Origin: Halobacillus salinus
GTDB lineage: Bacteria; Bacillota; Bacilli; Bacillales; Halobacillaceae
DNA length: 64,000 bases
Reading direction: 5' to 3'
Assembly (NCBI RefSeq): GCF_004684905.1
Contig: NZ_SRJC01000001.1
Span: 1,178,001-1,242,000, forward strand
Shown: positions 44,980 to 53,161 of the stretch, in pieces
How positions within the stretch are numbered: position 1 is the first letter of the stretch
How the letters are laid out: each line of letters opens with the position of its first letter
Made by a program: the position numbers and the translations under genes
The notes under the pieces: model-generated
The model's input: only the letters and a program-made list of their open reading frames with translations
Told to the model about the DNA's origin: nothing
Database searches by the model: none

Positions 44980-44993
44980 CGAACGTTTGTTCT
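44980..44993. promoter_or_regulatory. LexA box upstream of the WYL-like/YolD operon
   Basis: CGAACGTTTGTTCT is a full consensus match and the same 14-mer as the box in the parE promoter. Confidence 0.85.
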
Positions 44994-45035
44994 TATTGTA
45001 TCACATAACTAAAATGATAAAACATCTCGCAAACA

Positions 45036-45070
45036 AAAAAACCCCGCCCCAACAATTGTTTGGGGGCGAG
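45036..45070 (-). terminator. Terminator after abiH
   Basis: Minus strand CGCCCC / GGGGCG with inner CAA/TTG pairs, followed by a T7 run. Confidence 0.8.
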
Positions 45071-45096
45071 GATTGCTTCAACATTCTATTTATGTG

Positions 45097-46170
45097 TCAC
45101 TCGTTAACTTCATCAAAATCCATGTTTGCAAGATTGAACAACCTACTATTTATTACTACAAATACCTTTTGTTGAATTTTTTCTAGTGCATCACGTTTGG
45201 AATCTGAAAAGTATGAGGAAAATTTATCTATTATTCTATCGATTTCCAGTTTATGATAGGGTCCATTATTAGTAATAATTTCATCTGGGTGATAGGAGAA
45301 AATAACTAAGGCACTCTTTTCTCGCCTTAATAGTTGATTTGCAATCTCTCCCCACCAATTCTTGTCACTTTCACCTAATGACATACCTAATACGAAAAAT
45401 ACACTAGATCGTTGAAGTGCCTTTTTTCCTCTTATGTAACTCTTTTCAGCTATTGCTTTATCAAGCTCTGGTTTAATAAAGGAGAAACTATAACGGCTAT
45501 CTCTCATTTTCACTCCTAATTGTGTACTATCATTTCCACCTAGGTTCATATTTCGACTTGTAGAACCATGTACTTTTATGTACTCATGTTTTTTCATTGG
45601 AATCCCAAGCTTGCTATTCCCTATTGGTCCGCGTACTGACGCTAAATTATCCTCCATTAACTCATATGAATCCTTAAAAAGAGAAGTAAAATTAAAGTCA
45701 AGAATATTCATATGCATCGTCTTTACATCATTATTCAGTTTCAATACATTTCCTATTTGATCGCGGTTTAAATCACGTAATGATAAAAATAGAAGAGAAG
45801 CGCTTCGACTAAACTCTTCAATTATTTTGTCTTTTTCTTTTTCGACATTTATATTTTGTTCTATTGATTTTAAGTATTCAGTCAAGTGGGTTTCTATTTC
45901 CATTTTATCTACAAACAGCTTTTCATCTGATAAGCCACTTTCATCATTTACTTCTTGAGTTAGACTCATTAAACCCATTTCAAAATCCGACCATTTTTCA
46001 TAGTACTTATCACTTGTATGCATTTTATTAATTTCCTTATAGATAGTGTTGTCATTTAGCGATTCACTATGTAATGCCGTTTCCCTAAGGTACTTATAAA
46101 AATCACTGTACTTTGTTTTCAAGTTGGCCTGGATATCGAATCCATTTCCAACCAGTAATGATACGTGCAC
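45097..46170 (-). CDS. AbiH family abortive-infection protein
   Basis: About 357-aa phage-defence protein. Family marks: SLLVGNGFDIQANLKTKYSDFYKYL at the N-terminus (GNGFD nucleotide-binding-like motif), ILDFNFTSLFKD, YIKVHGSTS near 195, and FFVLGMSLGESDKNWWGEI near 270. AbiH was first found in Lactococcus; it stops phage growth by an unknown route. GTG 46170 is the likeliest start (GAGG 8 bases upstream); ATG 46176 is the alternative. It lies alone with a terminator in the prophage cargo region, AT-richer than its neighbours, so it probably guards the lysogen against other phages. Confidence 0.85.
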   Translation of the reverse strand: MHVSLLVGNGFDIQANLKTKYSDFYKYLRETALHSESLNDNTIYKEINKMHTSDKYYEKWSDFEMGLMSLTQEVNDESGLSDEKLFVDKMEIETHLTEYLKSIEQNINVEKEKDKIIEEFSRSASLLFLSLRDLNRDQIGNVLKLNNDVKTMHMNILDFNFTSLFKDSYELMEDNLASVRGPIGNSKLGIPMKKHEYIKVHGSTSRNMNLGGNDSTQLGVKMRDSRYSFSFIKPELDKAIAEKSYIRGKKALQRSSVFFVLGMSLGESDKNWWGEIANQLLRREKSALVIFSYHPDEIITNNGPYHKLEIDRIIDKFSSYFSDSKRDALEKIQQKVFVVINSRLFNLANMDFDEVNE

Positions 46171-46329
46171 TAACATCACCTCATAAAATTTTTTAAGCAG
46201 TTTTCCGAATGATTCTTACTCAATTTACATTGATAATAGCATATCGTTTGTAATAATTTGAATAATTCACAAAATAAATGACACCAAAACTGCACTTTTC
46301 GACGATTATAGTTATAGGAGGTGAAAACA

Positions 46330-46548
46330 ATGAAGGAACTTAAAAAGCAGATTGCATTGTGGGAAGCACAACTGGATAAGAAAGAATTGGACCCAGAGGT
46401 CCGAAGAGTATTTGATAACATGTCTTCATACCTGATCAACCAGAAAGAGTACATAATCGAACTTGGGGACATGGTAGAGAACGCTCAAGAAGCTTATGCG
46501 GAACAGAGGAAGGAATATCTAATGGAAGGTATTAACCTGAAGCATTAA
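46330..46548 (+). CDS. Small coiled-coil protein of unknown function (plus-strand cargo gene)
   Basis: 72 aa, ATG 46330 after a perfect AGGAGGTGA site. Almost all helix: MKELKKQIALWEAQLDKKELDPEVRRVFDN, then LINQKEYIIELGDMVENAQEAYAEQRKEY, with a heptad pattern. It is transcribed against the phage late genes, divergent from abiH, with its own terminator. This suggests expression in the lysogen. I do not recognise the family. Confidence 0.65.
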   Translation: MKELKKQIALWEAQLDKKELDPEVRRVFDNMSSYLINQKEYIIELGDMVENAQEAYAEQRKEYLMEGINLKH

Positions 46549-46552
46549 ACTA

Positions 46553-46583
46553 AACCCCCTCACTTGACTAGAGTGAAGGGGTA
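46553..46583 (+). terminator. Terminator after the small coiled-coil gene
   Basis: CCCCTCACT pairs with AGTGAAGGGG (one bulge) around a short loop. Confidence 0.65.
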
Positions 46584-46683
46584 CCGCCTATGTATTACAA
46601 TAACTTGTGAACGTGTCGGTGACTAGTCGACACAAGAGGTAAAGGCGATGGTATGTATACTATCATAATTTACCATTACAAAA

Positions 46684-46727
46684 CAAAAAAAGCCCTGCTC
46701 GTCCAATTAAGGATAAGCAGGGCTTTA
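46684..46727 (-). terminator. Terminator of the lysis cassette
   Basis: Minus strand AAAGCCCTGCT / AGCAGGGCTTT followed by T5, just after the endolysin stop. Confidence 0.88.
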
Positions 46728-46731
46728 CAGT

Positions 46732-47667
46732 CTATTTCTTCTGTTTTTCGATTTCTTCCTTAAGCTCTTTGATTGTTTCTCCGTTTTTCTTAATAATCTC
46801 AAGGAAGTTGTGTCGCAATCGATTGACGACAATAGCACTCTCTTCGCGGCTAATGTTTTCCTTTGGCCTTTTACCGTCAAAGTAACCGTTCTCTACCGCT
46901 TCATCCCAATCTTCTTCTGCCCACTTGCTTGGTTGGTGGTTATTTTCTGCCACTTTATTCTCCTCCTCTTTATCTGCAGCTGAGAAATCTCCCCTTTTCG
47001 TCGCGCCTTGTAAGGCGGCTTGCGTAGCTGGTCCGTTAAACCCGTCTACCTCAAGACCTTGGTCTCTTTGGAATTTCTTCAGAATTTTGTCGGTACCAGG
47101 TCCGAAGATGCCATCCAAAGCTAAATCATAACCAGCTTTTTTTAGCTGCCGTTGCATAGTGTAAACCTCATATCCTGCATGGCCCTTCTGTGCGACTCCC
47201 TTGTTAAGCCGCTCATCACTAGGACGGTCACCATCTCTCAGGTCACGCCATGTTAGCCCTACCGCTAAATCCAAGTGAGGGTAATCCCTAAACGTCTTCC
47301 AATCACCACCCCATTGGAAGCCAAGTTGCTTGCCAATTGCTGCGACTCTACGCCACTCTTTATTAACAGTCCATGTTGCACTGGATCCATCGTAAGTGGT
47401 TAGAAAGAAATCCACGGCCAACCCATAGTTGTGCACAGATTGTCCGGGCTTTGCGTTGGTTACTACACTGCCCGAAGTAGCACGCCCCTGATTATAGAGG
47501 CGTTGCTGTTCAGAACTTGAACGAAAGCCTGAGCTGAACTGTACATTGATACCCTCGCCATAGGCTCTTTCAATAATACAAAGGACCTTATCCTTTACCG
47601 CCGGATGAACTTCTCCAATATTGCGAACAGAACGGTCAATGAGTGTATCTTTGCTTACTCGTCCCAT
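46732..47667 (-). CDS. Endolysin 2: M15 peptidase with peptidoglycan-binding domain
   Basis: 311-aa prophage lysin, paralogous to endolysin 1. It has the M15 core SSGFRSSSEQQRLYNQGRATSGSVVTNAKPGQSVHNYGLAVDFF, second His in RDYPHLDL, PG_binding_1 unit near 175-235 and the tail WAEEDWDEAVENGYFDGKRPKENISREES plus coiled coil. It cleaves the peptide part of peptidoglycan at the end of infection. ATG 47667 after AAGGAGGA; 32 extra codons upstream in the frame overlap the holin gene. Immediately follows the holin gene, the normal place. Confidence 0.92.
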   Translation of the reverse strand: MGRVSKDTLIDRSVRNIGEVHPAVKDKVLCIIERAYGEGINVQFSSGFRSSSEQQRLYNQGRATSGSVVTNAKPGQSVHNYGLAVDFFLTTYDGSSATWTVNKEWRRVAAIGKQLGFQWGGDWKTFRDYPHLDLAVGLTWRDLRDGDRPSDERLNKGVAQKGHAGYEVYTMQRQLKKAGYDLALDGIFGPGTDKILKKFQRDQGLEVDGFNGPATQAALQGATKRGDFSAADKEEENKVAENNHQPSKWAEEDWDEAVENGYFDGKRPKENISREESAIVVNRLRHNFLEIIKKNGETIKELKEEIEKQKK

Positions 47668-47669
47668 AA

Positions 47670-47957
47670 TTAGTCCTCCTTGATTTTTGTAGTGCGACCC
47701 TGACGTTTCTGGACCAACTCGAATAGTCCTGTTGCCGATAGTCCTGCACCTGCACCTGCCCATAAGCGTAATGCCACATCCATATCAGTGAATGGGTAAG
47801 CAACTGCTCCCAACACCACTCCGATAACAACAGCAATCAAAGGAATAAAGTTTTTGGGCAACGCTGCTAATCGCTTGATCACTTCCAAGATTCCAGCTAC
47901 AAAAGGACTAATCACTGTCGCAAAGATCAAAACTTGTGCCATCATTTCATTTTCCAC
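47670..47957 (-). CDS. Holin (A118-like, phage_holin_5 type)
   Basis: 95-aa membrane protein. Hydrophobic segments lie at about 9-27 and 37-57, with a third near 66-82 (LRLWAGAGAGLSATGLFEL); the tail KRQGRTTKIKED is basic. The pattern LPKNFIPLIAVVIGVVLGAVAYPFTDMDVALRLWAG is typical of Listeria A118-like holins. It makes the membrane holes that let the endolysin out. The start is GTG 47957 with GGAGGAG 6 bases upstream. It overlaps the XhlA-like gene by 11 bases. Confidence 0.88.
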   Translation of the reverse strand: MENEMMAQVLIFATVISPFVAGILEVIKRLAALPKNFIPLIAVVIGVVLGAVAYPFTDMDVALRLWAGAGAGLSATGLFELVQKRQGRTTKIKED

Positions 47958-48195
47958 TTAAAACTCCTCCTATTGTAATTCCAGTCTCTGGTGACTGTAT
48001 AATCAGAGCGAGTATCGCCACTATGATTGCCCCGAGTATCAAGCGCAAAATCCATGTCGTATTATTTTCAATGCGATCGAGTTTCTGCTCTACGTTGTAA
48101 ACTCGCTGTTTGGTCTTTGTGTGCTCGTTTTTCAGTTCGTCCACTTTGTCATCCAATTCTTTGAATTCTTGTCGAGTTACATACTCCTTATCCAT
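47947..48195 (-). CDS. XhlA-like haemolysin/holin-associated protein
   Basis: 82-aa protein: N-terminal coiled coil (VTRQEFKELDDKVDELKNEHTKTKQRVYNVEQKLDRIENN) and one C-terminal membrane helix (TTWILRLILGAIIVAILALII). This is the XhlA/BhlA layout of Bacillus prophages such as PBSX, where it works with the holin in lysis. ATG 48195 follows AGGGGG; nine extra upstream codons are unlikely. First gene of the lysis cassette. Confidence 0.88.
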   Translation of the reverse strand: MDKEYVTRQEFKELDDKVDELKNEHTKTKQRVYNVEQKLDRIENNTTWILRLILGAIIVAILALIIQSPETGITIGGVLSGK

Positions 48196-48256
48196 GCTTG
48201 GCCCCCTAAAATAAACATTCATGAACGAAAGCTATATCGATTTCCCCTATTTATAT

Positions 48257-48291
48257 AAAGAAGAGGCTCGGTAATACCGGGCCTCTTTTGT
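48257..48291 (-). terminator. Terminator between tail genes and lysis cassette
   Basis: Minus strand AAGAGGCCCGGTA / TACCGAGCCTCTT with T-rich tail. It lies 18 bases after the last tail-module gene. Confidence 0.8.
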
Positions 48292-48308
48292 ACATAAAAA
48301 ATACACCT

Positions 48309-48608
48309 TCACTGAGGTGTAACTTCTTGTCGTATATAATCTTCGCGAACCATCATAATAAACTGGTTCACTTTCATTCTCTGTTGTTGCTCTTTCTTAT
48401 CCTGCCTTGCCAAGGGAACATCTCGATCCAAGGTTGGTAAGTTCATGTTGAAAATTTCATTATTACCACATGGACACTCAAACCCTATGTTCTCGTATTC
48501 TCCAAGTTCATTTTTGGAGGACACGATGTTTGCAATCGGATGGATGGTTTCCTTCGTACACTTATTGCATTCGATGATTACACTATTCTCTTGAAATCCT
48601 TTCAGCAA
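48309..48608 (-). CDS. Small zinc-ribbon-like protein after the tail spike
   Basis: 99-aa protein of unknown function. Two cysteine pairs, IIECNKCTKETIHP and GFECPCGNNEIF, look like a zinc ribbon; the C-terminal part is helical and charged. The start is probably TTG 48608 after GGGGGTG, 18 bases past the spike gene. Phage position suggests a late structural accessory or cargo gene. Confidence 0.6.
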   Translation of the reverse strand: MLKGFQENSVIIECNKCTKETIHPIANIVSSKNELGEYENIGFECPCGNNEIFNMNLPTLDRDVPLARQDKKEQQQRMKVNQFIMMVREDYIRQEVTPQ

Positions 48609-48626
48609 TTCGACACCCCCTTTAAG

Positions 48627-51600
48627 TTAAACACTGTAATACCCTGAAAAGTAACTATAGTTATTCCCCTCTGCTTCAACATAGAAGGAAAAACCATACT
48701 CCGTAAGGAAACTGTATTTTGGATTAGCGTTTTTCGCTACATGACTGAAATCAACACTTGATGGTGCCGAAGGTCTCGGAAGCGTGAAATATACGTATTG
48801 TGAAACCACCGGTGTGTTCGATGGCCGTCCTGCAGTAACGCCCGCTATGTTACATGGAACGTTTGTTATGGGGGCTGTGCTGAATAAATCCGTCCCGAGA
48901 AAGTCTATACCACCCGCAGATATATCAATTTGCGGCTCTCCACCATAAGCAGATTCATAGCCAGTAATAAGGGCACCAGCTGATAGTTCAATTTGGTTCC
49001 CGTCACTCCCCCCATAACCAAGGAAAAGCTTATTACCAATGAACAAGTCTTCGGTTACACGTATATCTGCATTCGATTTAATCATGTTTCCCGTTATGCT
49101 GTTCGCTGCAATATGACGTGCGGTGATCGCTCCCGCTTTTATAGCATTCGCTAGTATCGTGTCTGCCGCAATCTTCCCTCCATCCATATAGACAGAATTC
49201 TCTAGCGCCCATAATTTATAAGCGATTTCTAAATTCCCTGTATTAAATGGGACTGGTGCATTGCCTTCGTGTAGCATCGGTTTACGAGCTGAAAGGTCAA
49301 ATGTGTCAGGGTTATTCCAGTCACCAAAACGCCAGCTAATGTAACAAAGAGGGTCAGAACCATCTAGAAGGTTAGCGGGAATGCGATAAATGTACCGAAC
49401 CCAATTATTTTCTAAGGGCACCTCATTATAAGTAAGTAACTTTCTCTGAGTACTAACTGCACCGCCAGAAAAATAAAGTTCTCCTGGTCTCGTACCGAGT
49501 TCTTTCTTGTTGCGAAATTCGATACTCGCCCAATGCTCTACATTTCGATTCAACCAAATGTTTCCCGTTCCTTTCGGAGCAAAGTCCGGGTCTTGGTTTG
49601 ATGCGCTACTCCCTTTTATATTGACGGATCCATCCGAACGAAAATCCACAAATTCAAAATTAGCGTCCACACAATTCCATTCCTGTTCTCCCAATTGGAA
49701 CGTCGGATCGGGGAACATATTAAAAGCCGTGTTCGTGGCTGTGTTCAGAACTTCTTCAATGTCCGCTTTCTCGGATGGATCGAACCCATCATCAAACTGC
49801 GTATCATTTCCAACTACAATTTGATTGGCCAACAACTTCCCTTTTATCTTTTGGTACGTGACGGATGCATCTTCAATCTCTGCTTCCCCGATGACGACGT
49901 TGGCTATTTTCGCAAAGTCTATCTCTGCATTCGAAGCAATCAATTCATCTGTGATTGCTGCTTTAGCTATCTGAGCATACCCTACAGCTTGGTTCGCAAT
50001 CTTCTGGTTCGTAACCGCTTGGTTTTCTATCGCCTGGTTCCCGACTGCTTGATTAGCAATGTGCTGAGCCTGTACTGCTTGCAGGGAAAGTTTCGCTGCG
50101 GTAACAGCTAAATCATCCAAAATGGCTGCATTTACAGAGCCCATAGCCATATCGATGCCCTGAATTCGAACCGTAACAGCACTTTCTTCTTCACTGAATG
50201 CTCCTGGTGTGCCGTGCGTGTTAACCGCTCTAACTTTGTAATACCATTGCTGATTAACGGCAACCTTATGAAGGAACATGCCGACTTTCCCTCGAAAGAT
50301 GAGGTTGGTTGAGTCCGGTTCGAAACCTTGCACTTGTGATGCATACACTTCATATGCAGCAATGTAGCTTGAGGAGTTATACTCCCAGTTCAGCATCACC
50401 GTTTGGAATAGCCCTTCAGCTTGGACATTCTCAGGTGGATCAGGAACATCATCAGGAAAGTCCTCATCCGTCACTTTGTTCTCCGCTCTATCCCAAACAC
50501 CTGCTCGATCATTAACCTTTTGGATGACCTCTTCAATCGCTTTTTCCCGCTCAAATAAATCAGAGTAGTTCCCCAACGTTATTTCCCCGTCAGTAGGGTC
50601 TCCGATGTCATATTTGAACTTGGTTACCCTTGCCTCAATAATAATCGGAGGATGAATGTCTTTGTTTATAGCTGTACCCGTATCACCGAATCGTGCCAAT
50701 TCGTGTTCCTGCCCTGCAATCCCTTCGAATGTCGTTACGCTCATATTGAATTCTGCCTGCGTCTCCTTTCTCTCTTGGAGAGCTTGCCACGTTTTCATGA
50801 GCAGTACTTCCGGATTTTCTTCGTCTCCATCTTCAAATAAGCCTTTCCGGTGCTGCCGATCGCCTGTATCAGGAATGTATGTGCCATGTTTTTCTAAAGC
50901 ACCTGGATCACCTACCCACTCTTGCCCGAGAGGCTTATCAACCGGGTTCCCATTCTCTACTGACCACTCAACATCAGCAAATGTAATCTTACGAGTGTAC
51001 CCACCGTTATCCGTTTCTAGCGACTTCCCTTTCCCGTACAGTGCTGTTTTGGGATAATGCTTGATTTTACGGTGTATGCTCTCAATGTCCTTATCCATTT
51101 CCCAACGCTTCCCTGTATCTTTCCCTCTTCGATAAAGGAGGTCAATAAATCGACCAGTGATTCCTGACTCATCAATCTCTACACGATCAACGTATTCTCC
51201 GCCCCACACCTGCCTGATTTTGTTCAGCGTCTCTCTGGTACTGATATAGTAGAAGTTCGTAGACTGTAGACCTAAGTCCGCTACGGTTCCCGCCTGAAAT
51301 CTTGTCCCCTCTAAGACGCGCTCGAGCGTGTACCTTGCAGTGCGATTCTGAGGACGGATATCTTCTACCATCTCATCATTCAGTTCATCCAGTGACGATA
51401 GGCATATGGCTCGTTTGATTGCTCCATCAGGGCCGTCGTCATCTTCCGGTTCACGTATTGTGAACAACCGAAAGTTCGCTTCCAGGTCTTTAAATACCAG
51501 TTGGTGGCCACCTACAATAAACGCTGCATCTTCATCATCAGCTGGCATTTCCAAAGAAAAGGTTGCTGTTCCATCCGTTGTCTCTTCGAATGGTGCACGA

Positions 51601-51665
51601 TTGTAATTGACCGTCTCTGCCAGTAGTTCATCCATGTCATTATAAATATAGACAGGCTCTTTCAA
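48627..51665 (-). CDS. Tail endopeptidase/tail spike protein with FN3 domain
   Basis: 1012-aa tail-tip protein. The N-terminal ~400 residues match the siphovirus prophage tail endopeptidase (Tal/gp21-like) family: EPVYIYNDMDELLAET, YTLERVLEGTRFQ, IKHYPKTALYGKGK. An FN3-like domain follows (PDPPENVQAEGLFQTVMLNWEYNSSSYIAAYEVYAS, about 425-515). Then comes a short repeat region with NQAVGNQAIENQAVTNQKI, followed by a carbohydrate-module-like domain and a beta-rich tip. TTG 51665 is the start: GGAGGTGA lies 6 bases upstream, whereas the longer frame runs back into the preceding terminator. It probably penetrates the wall and binds the host surface. Confidence 0.85.
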   Translation of the reverse strand: MKEPVYIYNDMDELLAETVNYNRAPFEETTDGTATFSLEMPADDEDAAFIVGGHQLVFKDLEANFRLFTIREPEDDDGPDGAIKRAICLSSLDELNDEMVEDIRPQNRTARYTLERVLEGTRFQAGTVADLGLQSTNFYYISTRETLNKIRQVWGGEYVDRVEIDESGITGRFIDLLYRRGKDTGKRWEMDKDIESIHRKIKHYPKTALYGKGKSLETDNGGYTRKITFADVEWSVENGNPVDKPLGQEWVGDPGALEKHGTYIPDTGDRQHRKGLFEDGDEENPEVLLMKTWQALQERKETQAEFNMSVTTFEGIAGQEHELARFGDTGTAINKDIHPPIIIEARVTKFKYDIGDPTDGEITLGNYSDLFEREKAIEEVIQKVNDRAGVWDRAENKVTDEDFPDDVPDPPENVQAEGLFQTVMLNWEYNSSSYIAAYEVYASQVQGFEPDSTNLIFRGKVGMFLHKVAVNQQWYYKVRAVNTHGTPGAFSEEESAVTVRIQGIDMAMGSVNAAILDDLAVTAAKLSLQAVQAQHIANQAVGNQAIENQAVTNQKIANQAVGYAQIAKAAITDELIASNAEIDFAKIANVVIGEAEIEDASVTYQKIKGKLLANQIVVGNDTQFDDGFDPSEKADIEEVLNTATNTAFNMFPDPTFQLGEQEWNCVDANFEFVDFRSDGSVNIKGSSASNQDPDFAPKGTGNIWLNRNVEHWASIEFRNKKELGTRPGELYFSGGAVSTQRKLLTYNEVPLENNWVRYIYRIPANLLDGSDPLCYISWRFGDWNNPDTFDLSARKPMLHEGNAPVPFNTGNLEIAYKLWALENSVYMDGGKIAADTILANAIKAGAITARHIAANSITGNMIKSNADIRVTEDLFIGNKLFLGYGGSDGNQIELSAGALITGYESAYGGEPQIDISAGGIDFLGTDLFSTAPITNVPCNIAGVTAGRPSNTPVVSQYVYFTLPRPSAPSSVDFSHVAKNANPKYSFLTEYGFSFYVEAEGNNYSYFSGYYSV

Positions 51666-51679
51666 TATCTTCACCTCCA

Positions 51680-51706
51680 ACAAAAAAGAGCCCTCGGAAG
51701 GACTCT
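51680..51706 (-). terminator. Terminator after the CxxC cargo gene
   Basis: Minus strand AGAGTCC / GGGCTCT around TTCCGA, followed by T6. It stands inside the late operon, just upstream of the spike ribosome site. Confidence 0.8.
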
Positions 51707-52081
51707 TCAAATAATTTGTGCTTCTTCAATATCTAGCGATAATTTACATACAGGGCAATCAGCCAAGAACACATCAGAAAAAGTTTCATATGTGTGTAAC
51801 CTTACTAATTTATTCTCCTTATCCCAGCATCCCGAACAATAAGGTCCACTTTCATAGACTCCCGGGTTAGGACTTAAATAATAGAAGTTATCTTCAAAGA
51901 TAAGTTGTTTCTCGATCTCTTGTTTGTCTTTATTCTCTTTCATCTCCATTCTTAACTGGTGGTTTTCTTCTAACAATCCATAAACTTCTGTTTGTAAGCC
52001 AATAATTTGTTGATGCAATTCTATGTCACCAACCCTTTGTGCAAGGCCAGCAACCGTTTTCAAAGTATCCATTACACTCAT
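51707..52081 (-). CDS. Coiled-coil protein with C-terminal CxxC zinc site (cargo gene)
   Basis: 124 aa, ATG 52081 after AAGGGGGA. The N-terminal helix and coiled coil (LAQRVGDIELHQQIIGLQTEVYGLLEENHQLRME) precede a C-terminal zinc-binding region with GPYCSGCWDKE and DCPVCKLSL. Proteins of this shape are common in Bacillus genomic islands and prophages and have no assigned function. It has its own terminator and interrupts the tail genes, which fits a phage moron. Confidence 0.65.
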   Translation of the reverse strand: MSVMDTLKTVAGLAQRVGDIELHQQIIGLQTEVYGLLEENHQLRMEMKENKDKQEIEKQLIFEDNFYYLSPNPGVYESGPYCSGCWDKENKLVRLHTYETFSDVFLADCPVCKLSLDIEEAQII

Positions 52082-52143
52082 GTAAATCCCCCTTTTATTA
52101 CACACATTCTACAAAAAAGGGGATTTTCCTTCTTATTCCATAC

Positions 52144-52160
52144 TCAACTGAGGACATCCG
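52144..52160 (+). repeat. Imperfect direct repeat, left copy
   Basis: TCAACTGAGGACATCCG; 16 of 17 bases equal the copy at 52989-53005. Between the two copies lie two convergent cargo genes. Confidence 0.7.
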
Positions 52161-52273
52161 CAGGTATTAAAACAGCACTAGCAATTTCCAACCAACGTAT
52201 TAACATCAATGTTTCATATATTCCTCAGAAAAAACATAAAGTCATTTATAAGATACTAAAGGAGTGAAGTTTT

Positions 52274-52606
52274 ATGAATGAAAACCACGCACTATTCCCT
52301 AATGATATTAATACAGAAAAGGATGTTTTTCTAGGTGAAACAAGCGTTCAAATTACGGGGTTTAATGGATATCCTAGTATACACATAGCAAAGTCATACT
52401 TAATCCGTGAGAATGATTATGATGATGAACTTTTTTATCATATTTTTGAGCATAAAACTGGTACCACTTTAATAAACTACGGACCAACTCAGTACAGACA
52501 AGTTGAAAAATTTATTGATATCACAGACAGGTGGAGTTTATTTTACAAAGACAGTGAAGACCCTAATCTATTAATGCCGGTACCCAACTCTTGGCGACAC
52601 GAGTAA
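52274..52606 (+). CDS. Unknown plus-strand cargo gene product (110 aa)
   Basis: ATG 52274 follows AAAGGAGTGA. Soluble acidic protein with aromatic residues: DVFLGETSVQITGFNGYPSIHIAKSYLIRENDYDDELFYHIFEHKTG, ending MPVPNSWRHE. No family recognised. It is read against the surrounding late genes and ends in a bidirectional terminator, so it is probably expressed on its own in the lysogen. Confidence 0.6.
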   Translation: MNENHALFPNDINTEKDVFLGETSVQITGFNGYPSIHIAKSYLIRENDYDDELFYHIFEHKTGTTLINYGPTQYRQVEKFIDITDRWSLFYKDSEDPNLLMPVPNSWRHE

Positions 52607-52612
52607 AACAAT

Positions 52613-52648
52613 AATAAAAGGCCACATTTCAAGAAGTGGCCCTTTTTA
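52613..52648. terminator. Bidirectional terminator between two convergent cargo genes
   Basis: AAAGGCCAC / GTGGCCCTTT with A-rich left and T-rich right flanks. Confidence 0.82.
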
Positions 52649-52671
52649 AGTTGAAGATATTCGTGTTTATT

Positions 52672-52923
52672 CTACTTGAAACCTTTTTTTGCTTTATTCA
52701 TAATATCTTTCCTTTGTATTTCACTTCTAGCAATTGCTATTCCTACTAGTTCTTCAGCACCGTTTAATTTTCTCTTAAGCATATCTTTCGCATTGAATTT
52801 CGCTTCTTCAGTCAAGGTATGATCGTCTTCAGATTGGGGTCTTTCATAATTCATCACAATTCTTTCCCCTTCTCCATTTTCAAAAAAGAATAGGACACTA
52901 CAATAATTACCGAAGTCTACCAA
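52672..52923 (-). CDS. Unknown cargo gene product (about 83 aa)
   Basis: Soluble protein: DFGNYCSVLFFFENGEGERIVMNYERPQSEDDHTLTEEAKFNAKDMLKRKLNGAEELVGIAIARSE and a basic C-terminal end. The most plausible start is TTG 52923 (GGTGG 8 bases upstream); GTG 52935 is the alternative. No family recognised. It lies between the two direct repeats and reads toward the plus-strand cargo gene. Confidence 0.5.
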   Translation of the reverse strand: MVDFGNYCSVLFFFENGEGERIVMNYERPQSEDDHTLTEEAKFNAKDMLKRKLNGAEELVGIAIARSEIQRKDIMNKAKKGFK

Positions 52924-52988
52924 TTGATATACCACCTTTTTCTTTTAAGTGTATCAAATAATTCCAATTATTCTTAATGATTTGATGA

Positions 52989-53005
52989 TCAACTGACGAC
53001 ATCCG
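52989..53005 (+). repeat. Imperfect direct repeat, right copy
   Basis: TCAACTGACGACATCCG, one mismatch to the copy at 52144-52160; the copies are 845 bases apart. Confidence 0.7.
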
Positions 53006-53014
53006 TTACCCATT

Positions 53015-53044
53015 TAAAAAAGCACCTTATTAGCAAGGTGCTCT
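53015..53044 (-). terminator. Terminator after the small membrane peptide
   Basis: Minus strand AGCACCTT / AAGGTGCT with a short AT loop, followed by T6. It lies 16 bases after the stop of the peptide at 53060. Confidence 0.8.
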
Positions 53045-53059
53045 GAAAATCTAATAAGA

Positions 53060-53161
53060 CTATAGTAAAGCAATCAAAACTATCCAAAAAGGCAAACTTA
53101 GTAGGATTCCATTGAAAACGCCACCAGCAGCAAAGTCATCTGTACCTTGTACATAATTAAT
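53060..53161 (-). CDS. Candidate 33-residue membrane peptide with an ATT start codon
   Basis: A perfect AGGAGG sits 7 bases before ATT 53161; from there the frame reads (M)NYVQGTDDFAAGGVFNGILL and then a hydrophobic helix SLPFWIVLIALL to TAG. No ATG, GTG or TTG exists in this frame after the preceding stop. The next ATG in another frame is 14 bases away from the site and gives only 18 residues. The soluble head plus helix and the following terminator support a real gene. ATT starts are rare, so confidence is limited. Confidence 0.42.
   Translation of the reverse strand: MNYVQGTDDFAAGGVFNGILLSLPFWIVLIALL

Noticed and set aside
46610..46680. Short inverted repeats (GTGTCG...CGACAC and a GTATAC-centred dyad)
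   Set aside because: Arms are only 6-7 bases and no promoter or known operator is linked to them, so chance occurrence is likely.
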